21,294 bases of DNA, from positions 1-21,294 of the forward strand of contig JAOPGA020001284.1 of assembly GCA_026419775.2 (NCBI GenBank). Reading direction: 5' to 3'. Positions 1-8,470 of the stretch are shown here, one piece after another. The DNA comes from Acrasis kona (lineage: Eukaryota; Heterolobosea; Eutetramitea; Acrasida; Acrasidae). The notes below the pieces were generated by a model. It had not been told where the DNA came from. It worked only from the letters and a program-made list of their open reading frames with translations, and searched no databases. The stretch's first letter is position 1; each line of letters starts with the position of its first letter. Made by a program: the position numbers and the translations under genes.

Positions 1-689
1 TCGGACCTGCATCATGTGGGAAGACTTCGCTCATCAACCGCCTATGTAATGACCAATTCTCCACTGAGCATGACGAAACAATAGAGGAGTTTCATTCAAC
101 CAGTTTTAACCTCGTGATTAAAGACGTTGAAGTTTCTTGTGATATAAATCTGTTGGACACCAACGGAGATAGAGATATCAACTTAAGCAGGAACTTTCTT
201 GAAAAGTGTGATGGGTTTGTTTTAGTATGTTCAAGAACAGACGCTTTATCCTTAAAGCAGTGTCTACACCGCCTTGAGTACTTGCGAGAGATCAAAGACT
301 CAAACCAACTTCACGCTGTTATAGTCCTCAACAAGTGTGATAGTGACGTTGAAGATGCACCGAATCTAGGGTTTGGTCTCTCACACACACTTATAAGAAC
401 TAGTGCAAAAGCGAACTTGAGGGTTAAGGAGGCCTTCGATAAGTTAATCATTGAAATGGCACATGACCTACCAACAGTTGTTTCCCCACCCAACATGAAG
501 AGCCTTCAACAAAAAAGACTAGAGGAAATGCAAAACAGAATGAAGTTTAGAAGGTTATCTGTCACAAATTTAACCTCTGAACCTGTAAAACCATCACGGT
601 TAAGTTTCCGTAGACTTTCAGACGTCTTCCTTTCAAGGTCCGAATCAGACCCAGACTACATCTTTTCATCAAGAACATCTAACAAATAA
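1..689 (+). CDS. Ras-like small GTPase, 5' end cut by the window edge
   Basis: The frame starting at base 3 is open from the window edge to the TAA at 687-689, so the start codon lies upstream (about 228 residues visible). It shows the G-protein motifs in order: P-loop GPASCGKTSL at the first visible residues, DTNGD where Ras proteins have DTAGQ (about residue 52), NKCD for guanine recognition (about residue 110) and a TSAK motif about 25 residues later. Family knowledge: such proteins are GTP-driven switches. The residue matching Ras Gln61 is Asp here and the preceding Ala is Asn, so intrinsic hydrolysis may be weak (inference). After the G domain comes a basic, Ser-rich tail of about 70 residues with two FRRLS sequences that fit basophilic kinase (PKA-type) sites. 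There is no C-terminal CAAX box, so prenylation there is unlikely. The subfamily cannot be assigned. An AATAAA-like signal follows near 708. Confidence 0.85.
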   Translation, partial: GPASCGKTSLINRLCNDQFSTEHDETIEEFHSTSFNLVIKDVEVSCDINLLDTNGDRDINLSRNFLEKCDGFVLVCSRTDALSLKQCLHRLEYLREIKDSNQLHAVIVLNKCDSDVEDAPNLGFGLSHTLIRTSAKANLRVKEAFDKLIIEMAHDLPTVVSPPNMKSLQQKRLEEMQNRMKFRRLSVTNLTSEPVKPSRLSFRRLSDVFLSRSESDPDYIFSSRTSNK

Positions 690-793
690 TAACATTGTAC
701 ATAGAATTTAATAAAAACACATTATTTACGTTATGATGTTAGGTTATCCGACTTGATTCATACCAAACATGCTAATGTCTCAACATTTATAGG

Positions 794-1705
794 TTAATGG
801 AAAGTTTGATTTGCATCTAACCCGACTTCCTCCTTCATTAGGCTCATTGCTCGTTCCAACGAGGCAACTCTTTCGCTTGAAGTCTTTTCATCTCTTTGCA
901 TGGATGAAATTGTTTGTGTTAAAGACTCAATCTTTTGAAGCAACTCTTGAATCAATTCTGACCTTCCGTCAGGTTTCGAAGTATAAAAAAACAAACAAGC
1001 ACAGCAATGCTTACATTTGCTGCGGACGGGACAATCACATGATGTCCTTAAAACTCTAATGTTGTTTTCGTCGATAAATGAAAAATGTACTTGTTGAACG
1101 TATGGTTCCAACCTCTCTCCGAAGCATTTTGATGTGAGTTTGATGACCTCTGTACCAGTTGTTTGCTCAAAGACTTCTTTTTGAAGATTGTAAATTTTAT
1201 CCTTGTAAGGAGCGGCTCGACTCGAAACTTGATCTCCAAAATGTTCCTGTACACTTGTTGTTAGTGTTGATGGGCTCTCCAATACTGTTTTGATAAAGGG
1301 TTGTGAGGCCTCGAAGGATTGGGTTGCTCTTTGCTTGGGATTAATAGAACGTTGTGTTCGTGGGGCTGGTCTCATTTTTAATTTTACATGTTCCTGAACG
1401 GAATTTGTTTTTGCCCTTTGTATATTGTCAGTTTCTTGGCTTAATGGTGAAAATTCGATGATTTCGTCCTCTTGCGAAAGTCGCTTCTTTTTGATAAGAA
1501 TTAACTTTGATCTTCTTTTAGACTTTAAAGGTTTTAATGGGTGGTTATATTTGTTCGGTTCTTTTTTTATTTGAGTGTGTGGTTGGGATAGCTTCAAAGA
1601 GCTATTTTCTTTTTCGTCTATATAGTCCTCGATGTTGTGCGGGGCGAAGAACAAGTCTGTATTCTTGTTGTCCCCAATAGTAAATTCATCATCGATTGCA
1701 TCCAT
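794..1705 (-). CDS. SWIM-type zinc-finger protein with C-terminal coiled coil
   Basis: This 303-residue protein is read from the ATG at 1703-1705 (MDAIDDEF); the frame stays open a few codons upstream but without another ATG. Residues about 1-150 are polar and low in complexity with basic clusters such as KSKRRSK and LIKKKRLS that could act as nuclear signals. Residues about 223-235 read CDCPVRSKCKHCC, matching the SWIM zinc-binding pattern CxC-x(n)-CxH. The last 50 residues (LIQELLQKIESL to ERAMSLMKEEV) have the heptad pattern of a short coiled coil. SWIM domains bind DNA or proteins and occur in transposase-related, MEKK1-like and recombination-associated proteins. Here the finger sits alone, without a recognisable transposase or kinase domain, so the role is unknown. 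The 3' end converges on the GTPase gene across about 100 bp. Confidence 0.75.
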   Translation of the reverse strand: MDAIDDEFTIGDNKNTDLFFAPHNIEDYIDEKENSSLKLSQPHTQIKKEPNKYNHPLKPLKSKRRSKLILIKKKRLSQEDEIIEFSPLSQETDNIQRAKTNSVQEHVKLKMRPAPRTQRSINPKQRATQSFEASQPFIKTVLESPSTLTTSVQEHFGDQVSSRAAPYKDKIYNLQKEVFEQTTGTEVIKLTSKCFGERLEPYVQQVHFSFIDENNIRVLRTSCDCPVRSKCKHCCACLFFYTSKPDGRSELIQELLQKIESLTQTISSMQRDEKTSSERVASLERAMSLMKEEVGLDANQTFH

Positions 1706-2469
1706 GTGAGTGGGTTTCAAAAATGTTCAATTCCATGAAACAATAGAACTGTTTGCTTTGTCGGAGAAATAGAAATTAGGTCAACCAAACAGTTGAGTGT
1801 AAGAGACTTCTTGAAGAATAAGGTTCTATTTGCCAGCCCCATTTCTAAAAATGATGTATCGGCATCTTGTACTCTAACAGTTATTCAAGGCTACTACAAT
1901 AATATTGTTTGACCCATTAACTTTGTTTGATATATAGAGCCTGTTAGAATATTTGAAAAGTCACTTTTAGATTCACCACATTGTGCAATATTATTTGGAA
2001 CAAAATAACGAGAATCAACACAACACCATGTACGAAAAATAAACACTTTTAATTCTTAGCTTATTTGGTGGGCGGACCACCAGCATTACCAACAGCCTTC
2101 CTCTTCTTGGCGACCACCAAATCTCCAGATCTTTATCAACCACAATTTAAACAATACCAAACACAATCTAGCATGTTTCTCCAATTCTAATTGCTATTTC
2201 ATAATTGGGAATTGAAATCGGCGAATCAAAAACTGAATGTACATGACTAATATTTCTAGTCTCATTCAAATTATACATGATGAAATCACATAATACAGTA
2301 CTGACACCATGTGATTGGTTCCCAACATTTAGTCTTGATTTATGGTGAAATATGCAGTGACACAGTCCCTCCATAGCAAATTCTACTTGTACTACTTGTT
2401 TTTAATCTTTTATGCATAGAAAATATTATAAATGACTTGCCCCAACTATTATCGTCATGGAAGATTTGT
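1706..2469. other. Intergenic region of about 760 bp with one possible exon fragment
   Basis: No convincing gene is visible between the SWIM and SLOG genes. The only coding-like stretch is on the minus strand at about 2064-2129 and is listed separately. The minus-strand open frame at 2168-2374 has no recognisable content and an ordinary AT-rich composition. Confidence 0.5.
2064..2129 (-). other. Possible 3' exon or gene fragment ending AVGNAGGPPTK
   Basis: Read on the minus strand this gives SGDLVVAKKRKAVGNAGGPPTK followed by TAA. It is preceded by a plausible splice acceptor (GATAAAG) and an in-frame stop just before that. The Lys/Arg-rich run and Gly/Pro tail look like the C-terminus of a small basic protein. 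No matching upstream exon was found within the next few hundred bases, so it may be a decayed copy, a small final exon or chance. Confidence 0.2.
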
Positions 2470-3312
2470 TTAATGAATGAAACATTGGTTGATAAGTTTT
2501 TTATGAGTTTCGCTTATTTCTCTTGATCCAATCGCTGTATATAGTCCACTTGGTGGAGGTGGCTTGTTTATGGTGATCCAAGAAATTTCAACAATTTCGT
2601 ATGATTGTAGTTTTATTTCTGCTTGGAACCATTTGTTGCACTCCGTATCTAATAGATATATAGGTATCTGCTTTGTTATGTTTCTCCCAAATATTGCAAT
2701 GGTTTTTGAGAATAATAAAGCGAACATTTGAGGTGCCCACGCAGAACCACTTTTGATGGCAACTGATGATTTTTTATTGACGTCCTCCCTAGGAGCAACG
2801 ACATACAACGATTTAGTGTCTCTAACCTGATAGTAGTTCCTCTTCAAAAAATCAATGTTGTAGTTTTTTCTGTTTAAATGTTTGTTGGCATCTTTTAATA
2901 ACGGAAGTGCAGATTTAAGCTCTTCGGCAGTTAATACTACTCTAGAGGAGAGAGGAACGTCACAAAAAGCATGCTTTTCGAAACTCATCAAGAATACTTT
3001 ATGATGAAGGGACAAAGCAGCTCGTGCCCACTCATAATCTGCACCTTTCGCTCCTCCAGTAACACAAACATCATTAGAATTTTTTATAAAGTTTTCGTAA
3101 TTTGATAGAGTTGTTGTCTTCTCAATTGAAATCTTTATTTTTTTCTGATCAGGTAAAGCCTCCTCCTCACGCACCCTTTTCAATGTGTTTGAAACATTGC
3201 ATGTTTCTACAATTTTTGCTGCTTGTTTTGGCACGAAAGGCGCAATCTTCGGTGGTATCTTAGGAGGCATTTTTGGTCCGTCAGCTGGTTTGTTGTTACT
3301 AACTGTGTTCAT
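2470..3312 (-). CDS. SLOG-fold (YspA/DprA-like nucleotide-binding) protein
   Basis: This single-exon protein of 280 residues starts at ATG 3310-3312. Residues 1-65 are a Pro/Lys-rich lead with a possible nuclear signal. The folded part carries the landmarks I associate with SLOG (Rossmann-like) proteins: TGGAKGAD at 85-92, RNYYQV at 158-163, SGSAWAPQMF at 188-197, IPIYLLDTECNKWF at 216-229 and YTAIGSREI at 258-266. In many YspA-like proteins the IGSR strand comes first and GGAKGAD second; here it closes the domain, an order I recall from phage and bacterial relatives. SLOG domains bind nucleotides or nucleotide-derived ligands, and some hydrolyse them. The exact ligand and role cannot be read. 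The bacterial/phage flavour suggests an old lateral acquisition, which is an inference. The 5' end faces a 660-bp gene-free stretch. Confidence 0.75.
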   Translation of the reverse strand: MNTVSNNKPADGPKMPPKIPPKIAPFVPKQAAKIVETCNVSNTLKRVREEEALPDQKKIKISIEKTTTLSNYENFIKNSNDVCVTGGAKGADYEWARAALSLHHKVFLMSFEKHAFCDVPLSSRVVLTAEELKSALPLLKDANKHLNRKNYNIDFLKRNYYQVRDTKSLYVVAPREDVNKKSSVAIKSGSAWAPQMFALLFSKTIAIFGRNITKQIPIYLLDTECNKWFQAEIKLQSYEIVEISWITINKPPPPSGLYTAIGSREISETHKKLINQCFIH

Positions 3313-3974
3313 ATTAACTTAAACTTCAATTTGTTTGGTGTTTTTTTGTAAAAGGTGAAATCAAAACAATGAAGCAACCAAGTCACAACCAATGTGGAAG
3401 GCTATATTTGCCCATTTGCTATTTTGAGGGATGAGAGGAGCAATAATTGCCTCTTCGTTTATATGGACATCAAAGAACTCAGCATGCGTAAAGTAGTTTG
3501 TCCATTTCTACTTTTTCACAGCTGTAAGCGAAGCTATCACAAAAAGTTGATCTCACTCTCAATTCTAATCGAAATCCACCACATCAGTTATCGATACCGT
3601 CGCCACAAAGAACAAGAATGCAAATTCACCCACGCATTTATCAACAAACAATATTCAAGTGAATAAGGTCATTTTGGAGAGCAATAATGCGGTTGCAATC
3701 GATCGATATCGAAAAGAATAAAAAAGTCGAATGAGGGCGAGGTTGTATTTTAAGCATTGTTCTATAAGGATTATCAGAATGTAAACCCTTGAGATCGTAG
3801 TTTTGTGTGAGGGTCCTTTCCTAACTTATCAACAACATTCCTTGTGTCTGTTGAGAGGCTTATAAATTATTAAATAAATCCATTTTGTTTGGAATTTACG
3901 TCTTTGAAAGCTTTGTTCATGAAATGTGATGGTCGACATTGGGCATTAACAAAGTAACTAAGCAAGAGTTATGT
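3313..3974. other. Intergenic region of about 660 bp, presumably with the SLOG gene promoter
   Basis: It lies between the start of the SLOG gene and the stop of the secreted-peptide gene, both on the minus strand. A plus-strand frame at 3394-3666 is open but begins at GTG and has no family resemblance. Two similar AT-rich motifs occur (TTATCGATACCG near 3589 and ATCGATCGATATCG near 3699). No RNA gene or repeat is evident. Confidence 0.45.
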
Positions 3975-4235
3975 TTATAGATTTTTTTGTGCTGTTTGTG
4001 TCAATAAAACAATTCTCTCTAGTAAAGCTAATCTTCTCTCTGCATCTTCTAAAGCCAACTCCAAATCCGAGTCACTTGGCTCATCTTTATCATGTGGAAT
4101 GTGTAAAAGACCCATATGACTCCTTTGAGCCTCCATCCTCTTAGTTCTACTCGCCAATGTCCTCCCTTGCACAGTGGATGCTACAATCACAAATAGGCAC
4201 AGAAGAGCAAACACATATTGCAGTACAAGTTTCAT
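3975..4235 (-). CDS. Small secreted peptide precursor
   Basis: This 86-residue protein starts at ATG 4233-4235. Residues 1-24 form a clear signal peptide: a Lys near the start, a hydrophobic core LQYVFALLCLFVIVAS, then TVQG before RTLASR. The remaining 62 residues contain no cysteine. They begin with a basic stretch ASRTKR that resembles a proprotein-convertase site, followed by MEAQRSHMGLLHIPH, an acidic segment DKDEPSDSDLELALEDAE and an amphipathic Leu-rich end ERRLALLERIVLLTQTAQ. This layout resembles secreted prepropeptides but matches no family I know. A mature peptide product is an inference. It has no intron and no operon-like partner. Confidence 0.6.
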   Translation of the reverse strand: MKLVLQYVFALLCLFVIVASTVQGRTLASRTKRMEAQRSHMGLLHIPHDKDEPSDSDLELALEDAERRLALLERIVLLTQTAQKNL

Positions 4236-4618
4236 GTTTAGATAATCAATTCAAAGCAAACAATGGTCTATTTATTGCGTTCGTCTTGATTCGTGCAATG
4301 ATCCATAATCAACACAATGATCCAATTTGTGACCGAATCCTTCGTGATCAAAATCTCGTATCACGAACAGTTATATCAATATCAATTTTAGTATCATCTC
4401 ACCACTCAGTTTTTGAAATAAAAAGTGACAATCATGCAAAGAACACATATTTCCGGAGTAAAGTGAAACTGAATGTTTATTTAACATCATGCACCTGCTC
4501 TTTAATTGACAGGAGAGCACACCAAACGACAAGAACATGTACTTTCTCTGGACTGTGATCCATGTTGGCCAACAAGACAACAAAGAATCACAAGATTTTT
4601 ACATGCTGCAAGGTTTAT
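4236..4618. other. Intergenic region of about 380 bp
   Basis: It holds the presumed promoter of the secreted-peptide gene and the 3' flank of the Lys/Glu-rich gene. Open frames here on both strands lack any recognisable protein pattern. The sequence GATCCATAATCAACACAATGATCCAA near 4300 contains a short imperfect direct repeat of ATGATCCA. Nothing else is seen. Confidence 0.4.
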
Positions 4619-5532
4619 TTATTTCTTCCCCACATTTTTAACTTTTTTTATCTTCTTCACGTCATTTATAAGTTTTCCTCTTCCTTCAAATCCAGGTCTC
4701 TTTTTCGATTCTTCGCCCGCTTTTTTCGCTCCACCTTTTTGGAATTCCTTCTTTCCTCTTAACTTTTTATTCTTTCTATTCTCATCCTTCTTTTCCGCTC
4801 TCTTTACCTTATCTTCCTTCGCTCTCTTATCCCGTTCGGCCCAATCCTTCTTTGATTTCTTCGCCCTCGATTTTTCTTGATTTTTTTTGCTCTTGAGCAC
4901 TCTTTCGTCACTGTTATCTCTACCGTGTGCAGCTTTCGTCGCGGCTGATTCTAATTTGCTGGCTCGATATTCATCAGAGGCTTTTTCGGTATCTGACATT
5001 TTTTTTATGCGGTCTCTTTCTTCTGCTTTTTCTTTTAACTGTTGATCAATCTTTCTTCTTTTACGATTCGGCGCATGTGGTACATGTTCGGTATCTTCGT
5101 CTTTGATGTTGCTGTATTGCAGGTTTGAATCTAGATCTGGGGCCTTCCTTTTCTTTGATTTGTTTTGTGAGGGCTGTGGATTTTCTTCTGTCCAATCTTT
5201 CAATTCCTTCACGCCTCCTAAAAGAGTGGGACCATCCCACAAATCGCTCTCTGGTACACCGCTTAAGACGTCCACCTCTTCGCCATATACTTCGATGGGA
5301 GTAGCGAGCACAGCGTCACAATATGCTATGGAAGTTGTGAGTTCATCAGAGTGTGTATCGACTTACACGTGACATTAGGGAGAGAAAATAATTCGTCACT
5401 TCTTTCTTCACCTCTCTCGGTTTTTTGTTTCTTCTTCTCAGCTCTTGCTTCTTTCGAGCGTTGCTTATCTACTTTTCTTCTTTCTTCGCGTATAGCTTTT
5501 TTGTCTTGTTGAAGCTCCTTCGTCTCACTCAT
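4619..5532 (-). CDS. Lys/Glu-rich charged protein, two exons, probably nuclear
   Basis: Exon 1 runs 5532-5367 from ATG (MSETKELQQDKKAIREERR) and exon 2 runs 5325-4619, giving 290 residues. The 41-nt intron at 5366-5326 begins GTAAGT and ends ATAG; splicing joins the frames exactly and restores a compact segment VTSYCDAVLATPIEVYGEEVDVLSGVPE. Residues 1-48 and about 110-290 are dense in Lys, Arg and Glu with long single-helix patterns, while the middle (about 55-95, including DLWDGPTLLGG) looks folded or conserved. Such composition is common in nucleolar and ribosome-biogenesis proteins, but I do not recognise the family, so that role is only an inference. Confidence 0.7.
5326..5366 (-). other. 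41-nt spliceosomal intron in the Lys/Glu-rich gene
   Basis: On the minus strand it starts GTAAGTCG and ends TTCCATAG. It is phase 1, and its removal joins two open frames into one protein while unspliced RNA meets a stop at the intron end. It is a clear example of the short introns in this genome. Confidence 0.75.
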
Positions 5533-5752
5533 GGTGTGAAATGTTTAGAAATGCTTCAATGAAAGACTTGAATAGGACGTCTGTTTACAATCAAATGTTC
5601 CAACAATCAAAGCCAATGTCACGATGGCTGTGTTCAAGGCTACCTCAAGCAATTAGCATAACAATAATGCGTGTTCGCATTAGAATATCACAAAGCACAA
5701 CAAATGTTACAAAATTACATTTATTTTTTTTACTGATTAACTTGTACAATTC

Positions 5753-7870
5753 TTATGCTATACCATTTTCTTCACATTTTCTTAAAAGTTGGTTGCATAT
5801 ATCCTCCCAATCCTTTACACTATCTTGAAGCCTCGTTACCTCTTCACTTTTAACTCTCAATTCTTCAGTTACACCATCATGTTTGGATTTTTCTGCATCT
5901 CTTTGGGTGATTGCGTCATACGCTTGACTTTTTAGGTGGACCAGTTCAATGTCTTTGTCTTTTACTAGCCTATCCAACTCATCCACCGATTTTTTACAAT
6001 TCGTATACTCTTGATTTAACCGCTTATTTTCAAGCTCACCATCCTGGAATTTCCTCTCCAAATCCTCGTTATGACTCCTAACCGATAGTAGTTCATCTCT
6101 AGTTTTCTTTAATGTATTTTGGAATTCTGCACTTCTCTTTTCCAATTCGTTTGTCTTCTTTTTTAATGAAATCTCGGATTGAGTCAATGCTTGTTTCTCT
6201 AAAAGTAATTGAGACTTCTCAATTTGTACATTCTTCAAATCCAATGAAATTAACTTGTTATCGTTGAGTGCTTTGCTGAGTTGCTCCTTGTTTGCCTTCA
6301 ATTTCTTCACCTCAGCGGACAGTTCATTATTTTTTATTGTTAATGACTTTGATTGGTTGGTCATATTCTCCATTCTATTCTCCAATTCTCTTTTCAAAGA
6401 ATCGTAATGCTCCTCTAAATGAGTTCTAGACTCCATGATTTTACTTTGATACTGCTTTTCTAGAGTTTCTTGGAGTTTAGTTAAATCTGATGCATGTTTG
6501 GCCCTTTCTGCACTAAAGCTCTCCATAATGTGTTTTTCGGTGTCTCTAAGCTGCATCAACTCCCGCTCTACTTCATACATTTTCTTTTTATCAATATCGC
6601 TCGAAAAAAATTCCAAATCTTTTTTCAATTGTTTGATCATTAAAGCTTGATGTTTTGATTCATTTACAACATTTTCGTATTTGACTTCAAGAGCCGCATA
6701 TTCTGCGTTCACTCTATTAACTTCCTTTGTAGCTTCCAATTCATCATCGTTGTAGAAGGTGCTGTCCGAAACAAAAGAAGCGTCGCTGAGAGCTGAGCTA
6801 GGGCGAACAACAGGAGAGGATTTTGGTGTACTTTTTCTTGTAACTCCTTTGGCTGTTGAGCCATCTCTTGGTGTTATTTTCCCGGATGTTTTCGTGGAGG
6901 TAGGTGTCTTTTTATCAGTTGATATACCCAGACGAGTGTTTAGTCTAGGTGTTTTTGGTTTGCTCTCTGCAATTGGCTTGGAAGGGGACACTCGAGTAAG
7001 TGGAGCAGTGCTACTTCTAAGTCGATTTGGCGATGCTTTAGATGATGTAGAAGGGCTAGCATAATCTGGTCTAGGAGATAGCTTAGTTTTTGAAGTATTT
7101 GTTGTGGTATTTAGATTTTTAATTTTGGGTACGGTTGTCTTCTTTAGATGATTATCTTTTGGGCTAACAATCTTTTTGACTTCCTTTGGGCTTGTTAGCT
7201 CTGCGGATCCTGTTGGACTAATTATATTTTGTTGTTGGGATGGAACTTTATGCTCATAAGATGGAGATTCGTCGTCGTCGATTTTAACGGTAGAAATCAT
7301 GGACAGCCCATTTTCTACCAAAGAATTGTCGGCATTACTGTGACCGGTTACAGACTCGAATAATATATCTGTTCCATTTAAATTATAATCTACCGCATTT
7401 TGTAGCGCTCTTAACTCCACGCTTTGTCTGTTTGTCGTTCTGTCAGATATTGAGTGGACCGTTAGGTCACTAACCGGTAGCTTTACATCGACATCGGATT
7501 GAACTTGCTTCAACTTTTGTAACATTTCTGGATATGAAGTGAAGTCCAAGCTGCTAAGTGGGCTTATGAACTCAGTTAACTCGTCGGAATCAATCAATTC
7601 AGCTTCTGGTAGAGTCGTCATGTTGACTTCATATTCGTCTTCGTATTTTTTAGCATCAGGCATTGGCGAGAACATTACAGGTAATTCGATGTAAGATGTC
7701 GGTGTTCCTGGTGACAAATCTATTTTATTGTCGTTGATTTTATTGACGTTCTCTGAGTTCGAATCCTGTACATCCGTGAGGTTTAACACTTTCTCAACAT
7801 CGATAGTTGGAGAGATAGAAATTGTTGGTTCTGGATTCACTGGCTCTTCTGGTCCTGAGTCTATATACAT
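5753..7870 (-). CDS. Large coiled-coil protein with Ser/Thr-Pro-rich basic N-terminal half
   Basis: This single-exon protein of 705 residues starts at ATG 7868-7870 (MYIDSGPEEPVN). Residues 1-220 are acidic and low in complexity. Residues about 220-370 are basic and rich in SP and TP sites, for example KLSPRPDYASPSTSSKASPN, KTPRLNTR and KITPRDGS. Residues about 385-695 are an almost unbroken coiled coil with Leu heptads and Lys/Glu pairs, ending LLRKCEENGIA. A basic SP/TP-rich region joined to a long coiled coil is typical of microtubule-associated and centrosomal proteins and of proline-directed kinase targets, so a cytoskeletal role is plausible. No named domain is seen. Overlapping open frames on the plus strand are shadows. 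Confidence 0.75.
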   Translation of the reverse strand: MYIDSGPEEPVNPEPTISISPTIDVEKVLNLTDVQDSNSENVNKINDNKIDLSPGTPTSYIELPVMFSPMPDAKKYEDEYEVNMTTLPEAELIDSDELTEFISPLSSLDFTSYPEMLQKLKQVQSDVDVKLPVSDLTVHSISDRTTNRQSVELRALQNAVDYNLNGTDILFESVTGHSNADNSLVENGLSMISTVKIDDDESPSYEHKVPSQQQNIISPTGSAELTSPKEVKKIVSPKDNHLKKTTVPKIKNLNTTTNTSKTKLSPRPDYASPSTSSKASPNRLRSSTAPLTRVSPSKPIAESKPKTPRLNTRLGISTDKKTPTSTKTSGKITPRDGSTAKGVTRKSTPKSSPVVRPSSALSDASFVSDSTFYNDDELEATKEVNRVNAEYAALEVKYENVVNESKHQALMIKQLKKDLEFFSSDIDKKKMYEVERELMQLRDTEKHIMESFSAERAKHASDLTKLQETLEKQYQSKIMESRTHLEEHYDSLKRELENRMENMTNQSKSLTIKNNELSAEVKKLKANKEQLSKALNDNKLISLDLKNVQIEKSQLLLEKQALTQSEISLKKKTNELEKRSAEFQNTLKKTRDELLSVRSHNEDLERKFQDGELENKRLNQEYTNCKKSVDELDRLVKDKDIELVHLKSQAYDAITQRDAEKSKHDGVTEELRVKSEEVTRLQDSVKDWEDICNQLLRKCEENGIA

Positions 7871-8098
7871 TTGTTTGTGTGACTCCGAGAGTCCGCCAAA
7901 TTCAAATACTGATAATGTTTACAAAATATATTTTCTCGTTTGAATTGACAGCAAAATTCGGCACGAAAAGGCGGCCACTACAATGTTAAAAATGATGAGA
8001 GAAAAATTTAATTTTGTTCTCTATTTCTGGTAAGTTCATTAAAAGTCTACCGCTCATATATTTTTACATTGTTTAAGGTTAATAAATAGTGCCGTCAC

Positions 8099-8183
8099 GG
8101 ACGTATAGCTCAGCGGTTCATTTTTGCTTCAGAGCAGGCGACTGCAGATCGTCAGGTCACCAGTTCAAACCTGGTTGCGTCCT
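8099..8183 (+). tRNA. tRNA-Cys(GCA) with a 13-nt D-loop insertion
   Basis: Acceptor GGACGTA (8099-8105) pairs with TGCGTCC (8176-8182), followed by U73, the known identity base for cysteinyl-tRNA synthetase. The D stem is GCTC (8108-8111) with GAGC (8132-8135). The anticodon stem is GGCGA (8137-8141) with TCGTC (8149-8153), around loop CTGCAGA with anticodon GCA at 8144-8146. The variable loop is AGGTC and the T arm is ACCAG-TTCAAAC-CTGGT. Everything is standard except the D loop: 20 nt instead of about 7. Removing 13 nt (for example 8118-8130) gives a normal AGCGGTA loop. The A box (TAGCTCAGCGG) and B box are intact. All stems pair, which argues for a working gene. Confidence 0.9.
8118..8130 (+). 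other. Candidate ectopic D-loop intron in tRNA-Cys
   Basis: The inserted stretch reads about TCATTTTTGCTTC, directly after the conserved G18-G19 pair. Its ends are ambiguous by a few bases. It carries T5 (8121-8125). It could be a non-canonical tRNA intron or a retained loop extension; the sequence alone cannot tell. Confidence 0.5.
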
Positions 8184-8187
8184 TTTT
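8183..8187 (+). terminator. Pol III terminator of tRNA-Cys
   Basis: A run of five T directly follows the acceptor stem; the first T is the discriminator base. Confidence 0.7.
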
Positions 8188-8199
8188 CGATTTCTTTGA

Positions 8200-8360
8200 A
8201 CAGAGTAGAGAACATTCGACCATCTTGCATTTCATTAAAAGCATCTTCATGTACTTCGCCCACTCCTTATATTCTAGAATATCTTTATTGTACTATCGCT
8301 AATCTACCGTCTTGTAGTTGCACCCGTTCACTGTTGGAATTTGCAACAATTATTGATTGT
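8200..8360 (-). pseudogene. Possible decayed coding fragment between the tRNA genes
   Basis: One minus-strand frame reads IIVANSNSERVQLQDGRLAIVQ and then, past two stops in the same frame, GVGEVHEDAFNEMQDGRMFSTLF. The first part vaguely recalls an NHL/beta-propeller blade or the start of a CAP-Gly domain. The match is too short to assign and may be chance. Confidence 0.15.
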
Positions 8361-8470
8361 CATTAGGGTTTTAGGTAAATTTTCTTAAAATCACATCTTC
8401 ATGTGCGTATCGGAGTTTATCCATTATTAATCTTAAATTTATTCATAATATTAAAATTTTACATCTGTAT

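Noticed and set aside
3394-3666. Plus-strand open frame of 90 codons upstream of the SLOG gene.
   Set aside because: It starts at GTG, has no recognisable pattern, and the ATG-started part is short.
4506-4880. Phe-rich plus-strand frames over the Lys/Glu-rich gene.
   Set aside because: Poly-Lys/Glu codons read backwards give Phe/Ser/Leu runs; the minus-strand gene with a matching intron explains them.
6759-7064. Plus-strand open frame with hydrophobic stretches inside the coiled-coil gene.
   Set aside because: It is the shadow of the SP/TP-rich minus-strand coding region.
7750-7775. GTTCGAATCCTG resembles a tRNA T-arm / B box.
   Set aside because: It lies in the coding region of the coiled-coil gene and has no accompanying arms.
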